Below are positions 55,198 to 64,000 of a DNA stretch of 64,000 nt, piece by piece. How positions within the stretch are numbered: the first letter of the stretch is position 1; each line of letters begins with the position of its first letter. This DNA is from Desulfuribacillus stibiiarsenatis. Lineage in GTDB: Bacteria; Bacillota; Bacilli; Desulfuribacillales; Desulfuribacillaceae. Location of the stretch: the NCBI RefSeq assembly GCF_001742305.1, contig NZ_MJAT01000022.1, forward strand, positions 124,001 to 188,000, in the 5' to 3' direction. The notes under the pieces are model-generated. The model worked only from the letters and a program-made list of their open reading frames with translations, was not told where the DNA came from and searched no databases. The position numbers and the translations under genes were made by a program.

Positions 55198-56762
55198 TTA
55201 AAGCAATGAAAATTCTTATCGTTGACGATTCAAAAGCAAATGCCCTATTGCTACTAAAATATTTGCAGGTAGAAGGATATAGTGACGTTTCCTATGTCTT
55301 GTCTGCCCTTGAAGCATTAGATGTATTGAATAAAAGTTTGGATCTTATTCTAATGGACGTCATGATGCCGGAGATGGATGGCATTGAAGCGGTTCAACAA
55401 GTGCGCAAAAGCTATAATCCACAACAATTACCAATTGTAATGGTTACGGCAGCCGATCAGGTTGGGTATTTGAAAAGTGCATTCGATGCTGGTGCGAACG
55501 ATTACGTGTCAAAGCCAGTCAATCGAGTGGAATTTCTTGCGCGCGTTAAGAACACACTTGACTTGAAACGACAATATGATCGGAGAGTTCATTACGAGCG
55601 CATCCTTGAGAATACGCTAGAAGAGCAACGGGTACAGATTACTGCAATGGAGACAACGTCTAGTGGGATTATTATTGCTGACCATGTATGCCATGTGGAA
55701 TGGATGAATCATGCAGCGGAAGAATTGTTAGGTTATACGCTGGAAGAGCTCTTATCGACGAATCTGATGGAGCATTTTGCTGAGCAAGATCGCCTACGGG
55801 TCTACCAGCAATTAGCACAGAACACCAATCCGAATGCCATTCAAGAACAAGCTACACAGCCAATGATAGAAGAACTTGTAAATTACTATAATCGCAATCA
55901 ACAGCAACGAATAGCAAAAGTATCTTGTACTTCATTATTGGTGACTGTACACAAACAAAAATTACAGAAACTTGTACTCGTAGTACACGATGTGACAGAA
56001 CAAGAGAGTCAACGAATCCAATTAGAAAATGAACTCGAGTTGGCAAAACAAATACAGAAAAACCTCTTACCAGCACCAATGGATCAAAAGGATATTCAAA
56101 TTAATGGGTACATTGAAGTATCCAATCGCCTATCAGGCGATTTTTATTATTGGCACCAAATCTCAGAATCGCAGTATGGTGTAATTATTATTGATGTAAT
56201 GGGTCATGGGGTTAGCTCTTCGTTAGTTGGGATGACCATACGATCTCTGTTGCCGGGGATTATTAGTAGAATCAAGAGCCCTACAGAAGTAATGCTAGAG
56301 TTAAACCGTCATATGATTTCTTTATATCAATCAAAAGCATATATATTTGCGTGCATGGATTACTATTTTACAGCAATCTATGTGTTAATCGACACAGAGA
56401 AAGATATGGTTCGTTATGTCAATAGCGGACATCCAGTAGGGATCTTGGTTGAAAATTGCAAGAAATTCATAAAACTTGATACTGGGTCACCACCAATCGG
56501 TTTGCTATCACAGCTTCCTATGAAGGAAGCACAGCTATCCTTCCCAAAGGGTTCGAGACTAGTATTATATTCCGATGGTTTACTAGCATTGTTACCACAA
56601 AATTACAAGTGGCAAATCGGAATCCTTACGGCTTTGATACAAAAAAGCTGCGGGAAACCGTATGGTGAATTACTAGATTCGATTTTACGAAATCCAGAAA
56701 ACATAAAAGAGAACGCATCTCGAGATGATGATATTACCCTTGTCGTGATTGATCGTAAGTAA
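55194..56762 (+). CDS. response regulator with PAS and PP2C (RsbU/SpoIIE-type) phosphatase domains
   Basis: 522 residues. Receiver (about 5-125, Asp55), a linker helix, a PAS domain (about 150-275: G-I-I-I-A-D-H-V-C-H-V-E-W-M-N), then a PP2C-type Ser/Thr phosphatase (about 300-520) with L-S-G-D-F-Y-Y, I-D-V-M-G-H-G-V, N-S-G-H-P and S-R-D-D-D-I-T. The metal-binding Asp residues are all present. It should dephosphorylate an STAS antagonist, most likely the one at 53853, when its receiver is phosphorylated. Start overlaps the previous stop (ATGA). Confidence 0.93.
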   Translation: MIKAMKILIVDDSKANALLLLKYLQVEGYSDVSYVLSALEALDVLNKSLDLILMDVMMPEMDGIEAVQQVRKSYNPQQLPIVMVTAADQVGYLKSAFDAGANDYVSKPVNRVEFLARVKNTLDLKRQYDRRVHYERILENTLEEQRVQITAMETTSSGIIIADHVCHVEWMNHAAEELLGYTLEELLSTNLMEHFAEQDRLRVYQQLAQNTNPNAIQEQATQPMIEELVNYYNRNQQQRIAKVSCTSLLVTVHKQKLQKLVLVVHDVTEQESQRIQLENELELAKQIQKNLLPAPMDQKDIQINGYIEVSNRLSGDFYYWHQISESQYGVIIIDVMGHGVSSSLVGMTIRSLLPGIISRIKSPTEVMLELNRHMISLYQSKAYIFACMDYYFTAIYVLIDTEKDMVRYVNSGHPVGILVENCKKFIKLDTGSPPIGLLSQLPMKEAQLSFPKGSRLVLYSDGLLALLPQNYKWQIGILTALIQKSCGKPYGELLDSILRNPENIKENASRDDDITLVVIDRK

Positions 56763-56824
56763 TGAAATTTAGATTGCAGCGTATACAAATGTACGACAAT
56801 AGATATAAAGGGGTGTTACAGTGT

Positions 56825-59449
56825 ATGACAGAAATTCATATAGAACGATTGCACTCGTATCACTCGTTTGTATTTGAATTAGCAGCATCATTTATTAATA
56901 CTCCCCTACATAAAATGAATCAGGAAATAATGACGGCCATGGAGACCATTGGCCTACGAGCCAATGTCGAGCGAGTATATTTATATGAGTACGATGAGGA
57001 GAATACATTGGCGATTAACACCCATGAATGGTGTGCACCGAATGTAGCATCACGCATCCAAGTTGCTCGGGCAGTGCCTATGCAGATGATTGAAGAAGTC
57101 ATTGAATGCCACCGTTCTGGTAGAGTATTTCATATTGATAATGTTCAACAGTTACAAGAATCTGAATTGAAGAATTATCTCCTGCAGCATAATGTCTTTA
57201 CTCTGGTTGCTATACCGTTATTAGTAGACGGGAAATGCCTTGGAACGATTGGCTTTGAATCAGCGCAAAGTACTCGTCAATGGACGATGGCGGAGTTCGA
57301 ATTGCTAAAATTGTTCTCACATCTATTAACGAATGTAAAGGTTCGTCAGCAGACTGAAACCGCCTTGCTAGAAAGTAAGAACTATAATGATGTTTTATTT
57401 CATCATTCTCACGTCCCATCGGTAGTCATTGATTTAGAACATTATAGAATACTGGAATGTAATGATGCTGCGATTAAGATTTACGGACTCGATTCAAAAG
57501 AGCAGGCGCTTCACCAATCAATATTTATGTTCTCTGCAGACATTCAATACGATGGGAGGCAATCAAAAGAGGCAAGTAATGAATATATTCAAAAGGCTTT
57601 ACGTGAGGAATCTGCTTTTTTTGAATGGAAACATATCCGCCCCAATGGAGAGTCCTGGGATGCTGAGGTCCATTTGATTGCTTTCAAACATCAAAACAGA
57701 CAACTTTTAAAATATACTTTATTTGATATTACGGAAAGAATAAGAAGAGAACAATTGCTAGAAGTACGTTTGCGAATTGCAGAGTTTGCGACGAACCATA
57801 CACTAGACCAACTTTTGCAGAAAACGCTGGATGAAATTGAGCAAATTACCGAGAGTCAGATTGGTTTTTTTCACTTTTTAAATGAAGACCAAGTGACATT
57901 AGAGTTACAGATGTGGTCTACGAATACAATAGGATCGATGTGTGCAACCGAAGGACGAAAAGCCCACTATAATATAGGTGAAGCAGGAATATGGGTTGAG
58001 TGTATCCATCAACGTCAGCCTGTGGTTCATAATGATTATGATAGCGTACCGCATAAGAAAGGACTGCCAGACGGACATGCACCGATTGTAAGGCAACTTG
58101 TGGCACCAGTCATTCGAGGGAATCAAATAGTAGCGATTATAGGGGTTGGGAATAAACCCCGAGACTATACGTCTAGAGACGTCGAGTTGGTATCAGCTCT
58201 GGCCGACCTTGCATGGGAGACAGCAGCACGGAAACGCGCTGAAGAAGAGATGAAAGCGTTGCGCGACCAAGCATTACTGGCAACGAAAGCAAAATCTGAC
58301 TTTCTCGCCATGATGAGTCATGAGATTCGTACGCCAATGAATGTAATTATTGGTATGGCAGATTTATTAGCAGAAACTCCATTAAAGAAAGAGCAAAAGC
58401 GATATATCGATGTGTTCCGGCGTTCCGGAGAAGATTTGTTAAATATTATCAACGACATTCTAGACATTTCTAAGTTCGAAGCAGGACGACTTACTATTGA
58501 GAGAATCCCATTTAACTTGTCGCGATTGATTCAAGATGTTTCTGATTTATATATGCATCAAGCCATACAAAAAGAAATTCAGTATTCATCGCATATTCAC
58601 ATTGCTGAAGGTTTCTTTGCAGTAGGTGATCCAACCAGGATTCGCCAAATCATTGGGAATCTGCTGTCAAATGCTGTGAAATTCACAGAGTCCGGGAGCA
58701 TTCGATTGATAGCAGATTGCCTAATGGAAGACGATGGTCATTTGTGCTTAATTTGCCGAATAGAGGATTCAGGAATTGGTATTGCCACAGAAAAGCTACA
58801 AGAAATATTCGAACCTTTTTCACAGGCCGAAAGTTTTATCACACGTAGATTTGGTGGAACAGGACTTGGGTTAGCCATAGCTAGGCAGCTAGCTTTATTG
58901 ATGCAAGGTGATATTGCCGTTGTCAGTGAAGCTGGGAAAGGGAGTACTTTTGTATTAGAAGTGCGGATTGATGCATATGACTCGGAAAAGGATTATATTA
59001 CGAATTTATCCCATGGTAAACACAAGAAATCGATAGAAACCAATAATGGGAAGCCATTAAAAATCCTAATTGCGGAAGACTCGATTGACAACCAATTGTT
59101 GATGAAAGCATATTTAAAAAACCAAAATATTAAGGTGGAGTTTGTAGACAATGGAAGGTTGGCCGTTGAATCTTATCAAAACAATGAGTATGATCTTGTG
59201 ATAATGGATATTCAAATGCCTGAAATGGATGGCTATACAGCAACTTCAGAAATCCGTAAATGGGAACAAGTAAATCAGCGAAACGCGACCCCTGTTATTG
59301 CACTTACCGCCTTTGCACTTCAAGGAGACCGTGAACTTGCGATGCAAGCAGGATGTACTGAATATATGACCAAGCCAATCAAAAAACAAAAGATTGTGGA
59401 ATTATTAAAAAGGTATCGGGGTGAGGAAAACGAAGATACTAATCATTGA
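56825..59449 (+). CDS. cytoplasmic hybrid histidine kinase, GAF-PAS-GAF-HisKA-HATPase-REC
   Basis: About 874 residues, no membrane helix. First GAF (about 25-175), PAS (about 185-305: H-S-H-V-P-S-V-V-I-D), second GAF (about 315-460), HisKA with [10 protein letters not shown], HATPase with N-L-L-S-N-A, D-S-G-I-G-I and G-T-G-L-G-L, and a C-terminal receiver with D-L-V-I-M-D-I-Q-M-P. The ATG at 56825 is preferred because AAAGGGG precedes it; the in-frame ATG at 56762 has none. Likely senses an intracellular cue and feeds the REC-GGDEF and REC-PP2C neighbours. Confidence 0.92.
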   Translation: MTEIHIERLHSYHSFVFELAASFINTPLHKMNQEIMTAMETIGLRANVERVYLYEYDEENTLAINTHEWCAPNVASRIQVARAVPMQMIEEVIECHRSGRVFHIDNVQQLQESELKNYLLQHNVFTLVAIPLLVDGKCLGTIGFESAQSTRQWTMAEFELLKLFSHLLTNVKVRQQTETALLESKNYNDVLFHHSHVPSVVIDLEHYRILECNDAAIKIYGLDSKEQALHQSIFMFSADIQYDGRQSKEASNEYIQKALREESAFFEWKHIRPNGESWDAEVHLIAFKHQNRQLLKYTLFDITERIRREQLLEVRLRIAEFATNHTLDQLLQKTLDEIEQITESQIGFFHFLNEDQVTLELQMWSTNTIGSMCATEGRKAHYNIGEAGIWVECIHQRQPVVHNDYDSVPHKKGLPDGHAPIVRQLVAPVIRGNQIVAIIGVGNKPRDYTSRDVELVSALADLAWETAARKRAEEEMKALRDQALLATKAKSDFLAMMSHEIRTPMNVIIGMADLLAETPLKKEQKRYIDVFRRSGEDLLNIINDILDISKFEAGRLTIERIPFNLSRLIQDVSDLYMHQAIQKEIQYSSHIHIAEGFFAVGDPTRIRQIIGNLLSNAVKFTESGSIRLIADCLMEDDGHLCLICRIEDSGIGIATEKLQEIFEPFSQAESFITRRFGGTGLGLAIARQLALLMQGDIAVVSEAGKGSTFVLEVRIDAYDSEKDYITNLSHGKHKKSIETNNGKPLKILIAEDSIDNQLLMKAYLKNQNIKVEFVDNGRLAVESYQNNEYDLVIMDIQMPEMDGYTATSEIRKWEQVNQRNATPVIALTAFALQGDRELAMQAGCTEYMTKPIKKQKIVELLKRYRGEENEDTNH

Positions 59450-60434
59450 CGATTGTCTGGATACCCAAAGATTGCTTAAGAAATACATTAGTGATTATTT
59501 GGATGCAGAAGTAGTGGCAGCAGTTTCGGCAGATCAAGGAATATCGGTTCTTACGGACGACGTGGATTTAATTCTACTAGATATTCTCATGCCAGAAAAA
59601 GACGGTATCTGTGCTTGCCGGGAAATTAAAAGCAAGGAAGCATTTCGGGATATACCAATTGTAATTGTAACTCAATATGACAATCAGGAGATTTTTAGAG
59701 ATGCTTTTATAGCGGGTGCATCAGATTTTATTAAAAAACCGTTTAATAAAATTGAGTTATGTGCTAGGGTGGGCTCACTCTTACAACTGAGCGCGGAAAT
59801 GAAAAAAAGAAAAGTTAGAGAAAAAGAGTTACAAGAGCTTAATGCACAGCTTCAAGATCGTAATGAAACCTTAAAAAAGCTCTCCATGATTGATGGACTA
59901 ACAGGAATTGCTAACCGAAGGTACTTAGAAGAGTACTTAGAGCGTGAATGGCGCTATGCCGTGCGAAACAAAGGACAACTATCCCTTGTAATGTTTGATA
60001 TTGATTATTTCAAGTTATATAACGATTACTATGGTCATCAGTGTGGCGATGATACACTAAAAGCGATAGCGCAAACAGTGGAGAAAATCTTAAAGAGACC
60101 TACGGATATGGTAGCACGTTACGGTGGAGAAGAATTCGTTGTCATTCTACCAGCAACTGCCATTCATGGGGCGATGGAAATTGCGAAACAAATTCGTGGT
60201 TGTGTCGAGGGGCTTCAAATCTGTCACGAAAAGTCAGCCATCTCTGACTATGTAACGATTAGTCTCGGGGTTACGACAATACATAATTATACTAGTGATT
60301 CGACCACGACACTTATCGAACATGCAGACAATGCTTTGTACAAGGCCAAAAATAGTGGTAGAAATAAAGTTGTGCAGTATGAAGAGGTTATAGAGAACTG
60401 TAGCTTTATTAACAATACTTGTAGACTCTCGTAG
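59421..60434 (+). CDS. response regulator with GGDEF diguanylate cyclase domain
   Basis: 337 residues, GTG start inside the end of the hybrid kinase gene (29-base overlap). Receiver (about 4-123, Asp54), linker helix, GGDEF (about 155-320) with R-Y-G-G-E-E-F and I-site R-P-T-D five residues before it. Very similar to the protein at 54205 over its whole length, including the phrase S-M-I-D-G-L-T-G-I-A-N-R-R-Y. The two flank the phosphatase and the hybrid kinase, which points to local duplication. Expected to make c-di-GMP in response to phosphorylation. Confidence 0.94.
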   Translation: MRKTKILIIDDCLDTQRLLKKYISDYLDAEVVAAVSADQGISVLTDDVDLILLDILMPEKDGICACREIKSKEAFRDIPIVIVTQYDNQEIFRDAFIAGASDFIKKPFNKIELCARVGSLLQLSAEMKKRKVREKELQELNAQLQDRNETLKKLSMIDGLTGIANRRYLEEYLEREWRYAVRNKGQLSLVMFDIDYFKLYNDYYGHQCGDDTLKAIAQTVEKILKRPTDMVARYGGEEFVVILPATAIHGAMEIAKQIRGCVEGLQICHEKSAISDYVTISLGVTTIHNYTSDSTTTLIEHADNALYKAKNSGRNKVVQYEEVIENCSFINNTCRLS

Positions 60435-60484
60435 TGCGTGTTTTTATAAGAGATATCATTTGGTGTCCTGAGTATTATAAGCTA

Positions 60485-60513
60485 TTGCAAATGACCTAGT
60501 TTAACTTTATAAT
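60485..60513 (+). promoter_or_regulatory. promoter in front of the binding-protein/hybrid-kinase pair
   Basis: TTGCAA (60485-60490), 17-base spacer, TATAAT (60508-60513). It starts a leader of about 190 bases before the gene at 60713. Confidence 0.6.
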
Positions 60514-60519
60514 ACGAGT

Positions 60520-60644
60520 GGAAAGCAATTTCTAAGAATATTCGTTAAAGCATAAGGGAGCTAAGATAAACAATTCTAACATGGACGCCTGAATTGTTTG
60601 GAGCAAGTGGCGTAACCGACCAGTTATTTCAACTGGTCTTTTTT
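60520..60644 (+). ncRNA. structured leader with intrinsic terminator, candidate attenuator or small RNA
   Basis: Between the promoter at 60485 and the gene at 60713, about 125 bases can fold. AAACAATTC (60578-60586 region) pairs with GAATTGTTT about 14 bases later, and GACCAGTT (60618-60625) pairs with AACTGGTC (60631-60638), followed by a T run. Promoter, folded domain and terminator before a coding region are the hallmarks of a riboswitch or attenuator. I could not match it to a known riboswitch consensus; a free-standing small RNA, or simply the terminator of the upstream operon, are alternatives. Confidence 0.4.
60618..60644 (+). terminator. intrinsic terminator upstream of 60713
   Basis: An 8-bp perfect stem (60618-60625 with 60631-60638) over a 5-base loop, then TTTTTT. 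Confidence 0.9.
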
Positions 60645-60712
60645 ATACGCAAAAGTTGATTTTCCTTTGAAATATTATTTGAGCAACAAGTATTGAGATT
60701 GTAGGTGTTCAC

Positions 60713-61858
60713 GTGGCGAGAATCATAACAACAAAAAGTATTACCTCGGTGATTATAGTATGTTTGCTATTAGTAGTCCTGTTGTGGCTGAGAACGGAAT
60801 CGCTCCAGACGAAAACAATCATAATTATAACGAAAGACCAAGAGAATACAGCTAGCCTTAATCCATCCCGTTTAATTGTAGCGGCTGAATTAGCTTTAGC
60901 TGATTATCAAAAACAAAAACAACGATATCCTATCACCCATCAATATATTACTTATACGGGCGAAGAACAGGAAGGATATGATAAGGCAAGGCAGTATCTG
61001 AAAGAAAACAAAAGCGTGGTTGCAATCGTAGGAGATTTTAATAGTGCAGGAACAAAGTTACTCGCAGAGCTTGCGATGGAATTTGAAATTCCTCATATAT
61101 CATTTTTCTCAACAGATGAGACGATATTTCATGAAAAGTCATGGAGTTTTTCCATTCGAAATCGAACGGCACATGAGATGGATACGATGGTGCAGCTCAT
61201 CAACAAACATCTACAAGTAGAACAAGTGACAATCCTTTCTAGCGAAACGTCTAATTTAATCCAAAGAGCAGAAGAACTGGAACTGGCTTTGAGTTCTATA
61301 GGAATCAAAGCACAAGAGATACTAACGGTAGAATCAGGGCAAATAGATTTTAGTAACGAAATTACCCGGATTAAGGGGCAACTGACGGGCAAGGCCGTCG
61401 TTATTTTTCTAGGGTCGCAACAACTTGAACACTTTTTGCAACAATGTCAAATGGCAGAGATAACACTTCCGATTATTTCTACAGGAGTAGTTCTGCATCC
61501 AGATATTCTTCATGAGTTTGTTGGAATAAAGGGCAATGTATATTCTGTAGTGCCAAAAATTTATCTAGATTATGCAGAGCGAATAGATTTAGTAACACTT
61601 ATGGAGCGTTATAAGATAGCCATAGGTAATCATCGATTGGACGCCTCTGGGCTGTGGATTTATGATGGATTTCAAGTGATGTACGAAACGATGAACGCGT
61701 CTAAAAATAGCTCTCAATTAAGAAATCTCTTGCGTGACTATAATAAAAGGCATGTAAGTTATATGATATCATTTGATGAACATGGTCTAATCAAAGATAG
61801 TGGTTTCATCCCCGTAACCATTCAGGGCAGCCGGTTTATAGAGGTGGAGATTCCGTAA
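60713..61858 (+). CDS. membrane-anchored periplasmic-binding-protein-like receptor
   Basis: 381 residues, GTG start. An N-terminal membrane helix (about 9-27) is followed by a type 1 periplasmic-binding fold (about 35-375) like the Leu/Ile/Val-binding receptors, with the hallmark [12 protein letters not shown] near residue 105. There is no lipobox and no transporter gene beside it. Its stop overlaps the ATG of a membrane hybrid kinase, so it probably serves as the ligand-sensing partner of that kinase. The ligand is unknown (amino-acid-like by family). Confidence 0.82.
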   Translation: MARIITTKSITSVIIVCLLLVVLLWLRTESLQTKTIIIITKDQENTASLNPSRLIVAAELALADYQKQKQRYPITHQYITYTGEEQEGYDKARQYLKENKSVVAIVGDFNSAGTKLLAELAMEFEIPHISFFSTDETIFHEKSWSFSIRNRTAHEMDTMVQLINKHLQVEQVTILSSETSNLIQRAEELELALSSIGIKAQEILTVESGQIDFSNEITRIKGQLTGKAVVIFLGSQQLEHFLQQCQMAEITLPIISTGVVLHPDILHEFVGIKGNVYSVVPKIYLDYAERIDLVTLMERYKIAIGNHRLDASGLWIYDGFQVMYETMNASKNSSQLRNLLRDYNKRHVSYMISFDEHGLIKDSGFIPVTIQGSRFIEVEIP

Positions 61859-64000
61859 TGTTCAATAAAAATTCTAGAATAGTTTTCAATAGATTACAAT
61901 GGCGGCTATTCCGGCAGTTCACAATTGCGGGATTAGTTCTGATTGTCTTGTTAGCAGGTCTAATATACAAGTACGTGACAGAAACAACCATTGAGTTATA
62001 CCAAGCGAACGCAAGGATGGTACTAGAACGTTACGAAATAACAGCTAGGTTATTCTTGAAGAGAGAAATGGAGATATTAACGCTACATTATAAGCTGCTA
62101 GGTTATGAGCAAAGTGATAAAGTTCTAGAAAGCATCAAGGATAATCCTAAATACTTAGAATCATATATTATGAACGCAGAGGGTTTCATTACCCATGCGA
62201 CTGTTGATAGGATGATAGGATATCAATACAAAGGTAAAGAAATCTTTAAAGTAGCGAGGAATGCAAATCAGCCATTCCCGTTGATAAGATTCCATCCCTT
62301 TGAGCAAAGATTACTTATCAATCTTGTCATTCCGACCTTTAACGATCGTAGGCAGTTAACTCAGATTGCAGTACATGAACTAGATCCAATTTGGTTAGAA
62401 GAACGCTTAGAATTTGAGTATCAAGCAAGTGATGGAGAAATTCATCTAGTAAATACAAATGGAATTATCTATTTAACGCTGCCCAAGAATGATTCAAAAA
62501 AACTGAATGCATTTGGAATTGCTACGTCCATCTTTGACTATGGATTTACGCTGGAACATTTAGAACAAAACCAGAGTGGACTGAATGATTTTATTAGTGA
62601 TAACCATTTAATTGTTTATAAAAATATAGATTCTGATTTAGGATTTGTTGTCAATCGCGTCTCATTAGATACAATTAGTGAGCAATTGAGAAGTATCTAT
62701 GTCATCATGGTTAAAGGTGCCCTTGTTGGAATGCTTTTTTTCATATTTTACGGCTTTTATGTAGCTAGGCGAACCGTGAAACCAATACGTGAGTTATCTG
62801 TTCAATTGAAGGAAGCACTGAAAGGTGAAAAAATGACCGTCATTTACGATCAACAATCGGAGCTTTCAATCATTGGTGACGCTTTTAATCAAGCTTGGGA
62901 AGATAATAAAATCATGAATCAGCAGTTAGTAAAAGAGAGAGAAACAGCAAAGCGTGAAAAGCAAAAAGCTGAAGAAGCAAATGCTGCGAAAAGCAGGTTT
63001 TTAGCTACAATGAGTCACGAAATACGAACCCCAATGAACGCTATTATTGGTATGACGGATGTATTAGACGAACTAGCCAACACACAAGAACAAAGAAATT
63101 ATATTCGTATATTGAAGAAAAATGGAGAGCATCTATTAAAAATTATTAACGCAGTCCTCGATTTAGCTAAAATAGAAGCAGGAGAAATAAAGCTGTCTAT
63201 GAGTGCAGTTAATGTTTCGGAAATGGTATATGAAGTAGGGGACACCTATAGCTATATAGCAGATCAAAAGGGTTTGCAACTTACGGTAGATATTAACTTA
63301 GATAAAGAAATGAAATGCCTTGCTTGGATTGATGAAGATAAAGTGCGTCAAGTACTGGTTAACCTGATTGGTAATGCTATTAAGTATACGGAAAAAGGTA
63401 GCATTAATTTAAAATTAGAATGTGATCAGCGCTCTCTTCGATTGATTGTAGAAGACACGGGGATTGGACTGTCACAAGATAAGGTAGAAACTATCTTTAA
63501 CGAATTTATTCAGCTAGATACTTCGACGACCCGCAGTTATGGTGGAACTGGTTTAGGGTTGACTATATCCAAGAAACTGGTAGAGATTATGGGGGGTCAA
63601 ATTTGGGTTGAAAGTCAAGAAGGAATTGGCAGTAAATTTATGGTTCAAATACCGTACAAACCAGTTACTGAATCCTACGACTTAGAAGAAGTGAACAATA
63701 TTGACAAAGCTACTGAAACACTTTCTTGGCGTCATGGGGATAAAACAGAGGCTAACGCGAAAAGAATTCTACTAGTAGATGATGCAGTCGATAATCGATT
63801 GTTAATCAAAGCATATCTTAAAAATCTTCCATACCATATTGAAGAAGCAACAAATGGTATAGAAGCCTATGAGAAATTTGTAGAGGGAGACTTTGACTTG
63901 GTACTCATGGATATTCAAATGCCATTATTGGATGGATATCAAGCAACTTTGCAAATAAGAAAGTGGGAGCAAGAAAATAACAAAGTCGCGACTCCAATCA
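61858..64000 (+). CDS. membrane hybrid histidine kinase, 3' end outside the window
   Basis: At least 714 residues; the frame is open to the end of the window. Membrane helix (about 19-40), an extracytoplasmic sensor of about 240 residues, a second helix (about 283-305), a HAMP-like linker and a coiled coil. Then come HisKA with [10 protein letters not shown], HATPase (N-L-I-G-N-A, D-T-G-I-G-L, G-T-G-L-G-L), and a receiver with [10 protein letters not shown] near the window edge. The ATG overlaps the preceding stop (TAATG). It is likely part of the same sensory unit as the binding protein, with a receiver closely like that of the kinase at 56825. Confidence 0.93.
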   Translation, partial: MFNKNSRIVFNRLQWRLFRQFTIAGLVLIVLLAGLIYKYVTETTIELYQANARMVLERYEITARLFLKREMEILTLHYKLLGYEQSDKVLESIKDNPKYLESYIMNAEGFITHATVDRMIGYQYKGKEIFKVARNANQPFPLIRFHPFEQRLLINLVIPTFNDRRQLTQIAVHELDPIWLEERLEFEYQASDGEIHLVNTNGIIYLTLPKNDSKKLNAFGIATSIFDYGFTLEHLEQNQSGLNDFISDNHLIVYKNIDSDLGFVVNRVSLDTISEQLRSIYVIMVKGALVGMLFFIFYGFYVARRTVKPIRELSVQLKEALKGEKMTVIYDQQSELSIIGDAFNQAWEDNKIMNQQLVKERETAKREKQKAEEANAAKSRFLATMSHEIRTPMNAIIGMTDVLDELANTQEQRNYIRILKKNGEHLLKIINAVLDLAKIEAGEIKLSMSAVNVSEMVYEVGDTYSYIADQKGLQLTVDINLDKEMKCLAWIDEDKVRQVLVNLIGNAIKYTEKGSINLKLECDQRSLRLIVEDTGIGLSQDKVETIFNEFIQLDTSTTRSYGGTGLGLTISKKLVEIMGGQIWVESQEGIGSKFMVQIPYKPVTESYDLEEVNNIDKATETLSWRHGDKTEANAKRILLVDDAVDNRLLIKAYLKNLPYHIEEATNGIEAYEKFVEGDFDLVLMDIQMPLLDGYQATLQIRKWEQENNKVATPI

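Noticed and set aside
60520-60620. c-di-GMP-I (GEMM) riboswitch
   Set aside because: Only short fragments resemble the consensus; the tetraloop and receptor elements are not in the right order, so the family name is not used.
1-64000. CRISPR arrays, tRNA or rRNA genes, prophage genes
   Set aside because: No regularly spaced direct repeats, no tRNA cloverleaf with a CCA-type end, no rRNA stretch and no phage structural genes were seen.

Overview
The window reads as a chromosomal segment of a low-to-moderate GC Gram-positive bacterium (Bacillota, Bacillales-like). The evidence is AddAB instead of RecBCD, strong AGGAGG-type ribosome binding sites with many TTG/GTG starts, lipoproteins with LxGC lipoboxes, a PbpG-speE-ywiB-argS gene order resembling Bacillus, and KinA/B-like and SpoIIE/RsbW-like signalling proteins. 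An anaerobic, selenium- and metalloid-experienced lifestyle is possible (arsenate reductase, TAXI-TRAP transporter, a probable selenoprotein), but the genus cannot be fixed from sequence alone.

Layout. 1-2 kb: end of a DUF2797 gene, a small membrane protein and a rhodanese lipoprotein. 2.2-9.7 kb: addB-addA recombination operon. 10-17 kb: two related Cache-domain chemoreceptors around an HtrA-like protease and TspO, then a polysaccharide deacetylase. 17-19.7 kb: a CadA-like Zn/Cd/Pb ATPase whose metal-binding N-terminus contains an in-frame TGA followed by a SECIS-like hairpin, then dtd. 20-22.8 kb: a lone STAS protein under a consensus promoter with a Fur-like box, a CAP-domain exported protein and a LysR regulator. 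22.9-26.6 kb: an ABC exporter with its two-component system. 26.7-31 kb: a large single-chain purL and a cold-shock gene. 31-36.7 kb: glucosaminidase, universal stress protein, arsenate reductase, TAXI-TRAP transporter. 37-42.7 kb: a second CAP protein, rsuA, threonine aldolase, a PAS histidine kinase and a DUF3153-like lipoprotein. 43-46 kb: a zinc uptake operon (znuA-znuC-znuB-zur). 46-53 kb: a membrane protein, a class A PBP, pyruvoyl arginine decarboxylase, speE, ywiB-like and argS. 53.3-64 kb: a dense signalling island (RsbW-like kinase, STAS, two REC-GGDEF cyclases, REC-PAS-PP2C phosphatase, two hybrid histidine kinases, a periplasmic binding protein).

The most unusual signals are four. 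First, the putative selenocysteine codon at 17110-17112 replaces the first Cys of the CxxC metal site of the P-type ATPase. Second, a dispersed, strongly structured 126-198 bp intergenic repeat occurs in three same-orientation copies (36797, 42701, 50640), with compensatory base changes and a modular apical hairpin; a decayed fourth copy sits beside the first. Third, an independently promoted leader with an intrinsic terminator (60485-60644) precedes the binding-protein/hybrid-kinase pair. Fourth, a Fur-like palindrome lies at the -10/+1 region of a solitary STAS gene.

The signalling island probably links sensory kinases to two outputs: c-di-GMP synthesis (two REC-GGDEF proteins with I-sites) and a partner switch (PP2C phosphatase, STAS antagonist, RsbW-like kinase). 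That assignment is inference from domain content and gene order. No tRNA, rRNA, CRISPR array, prophage or transposase gene was seen.
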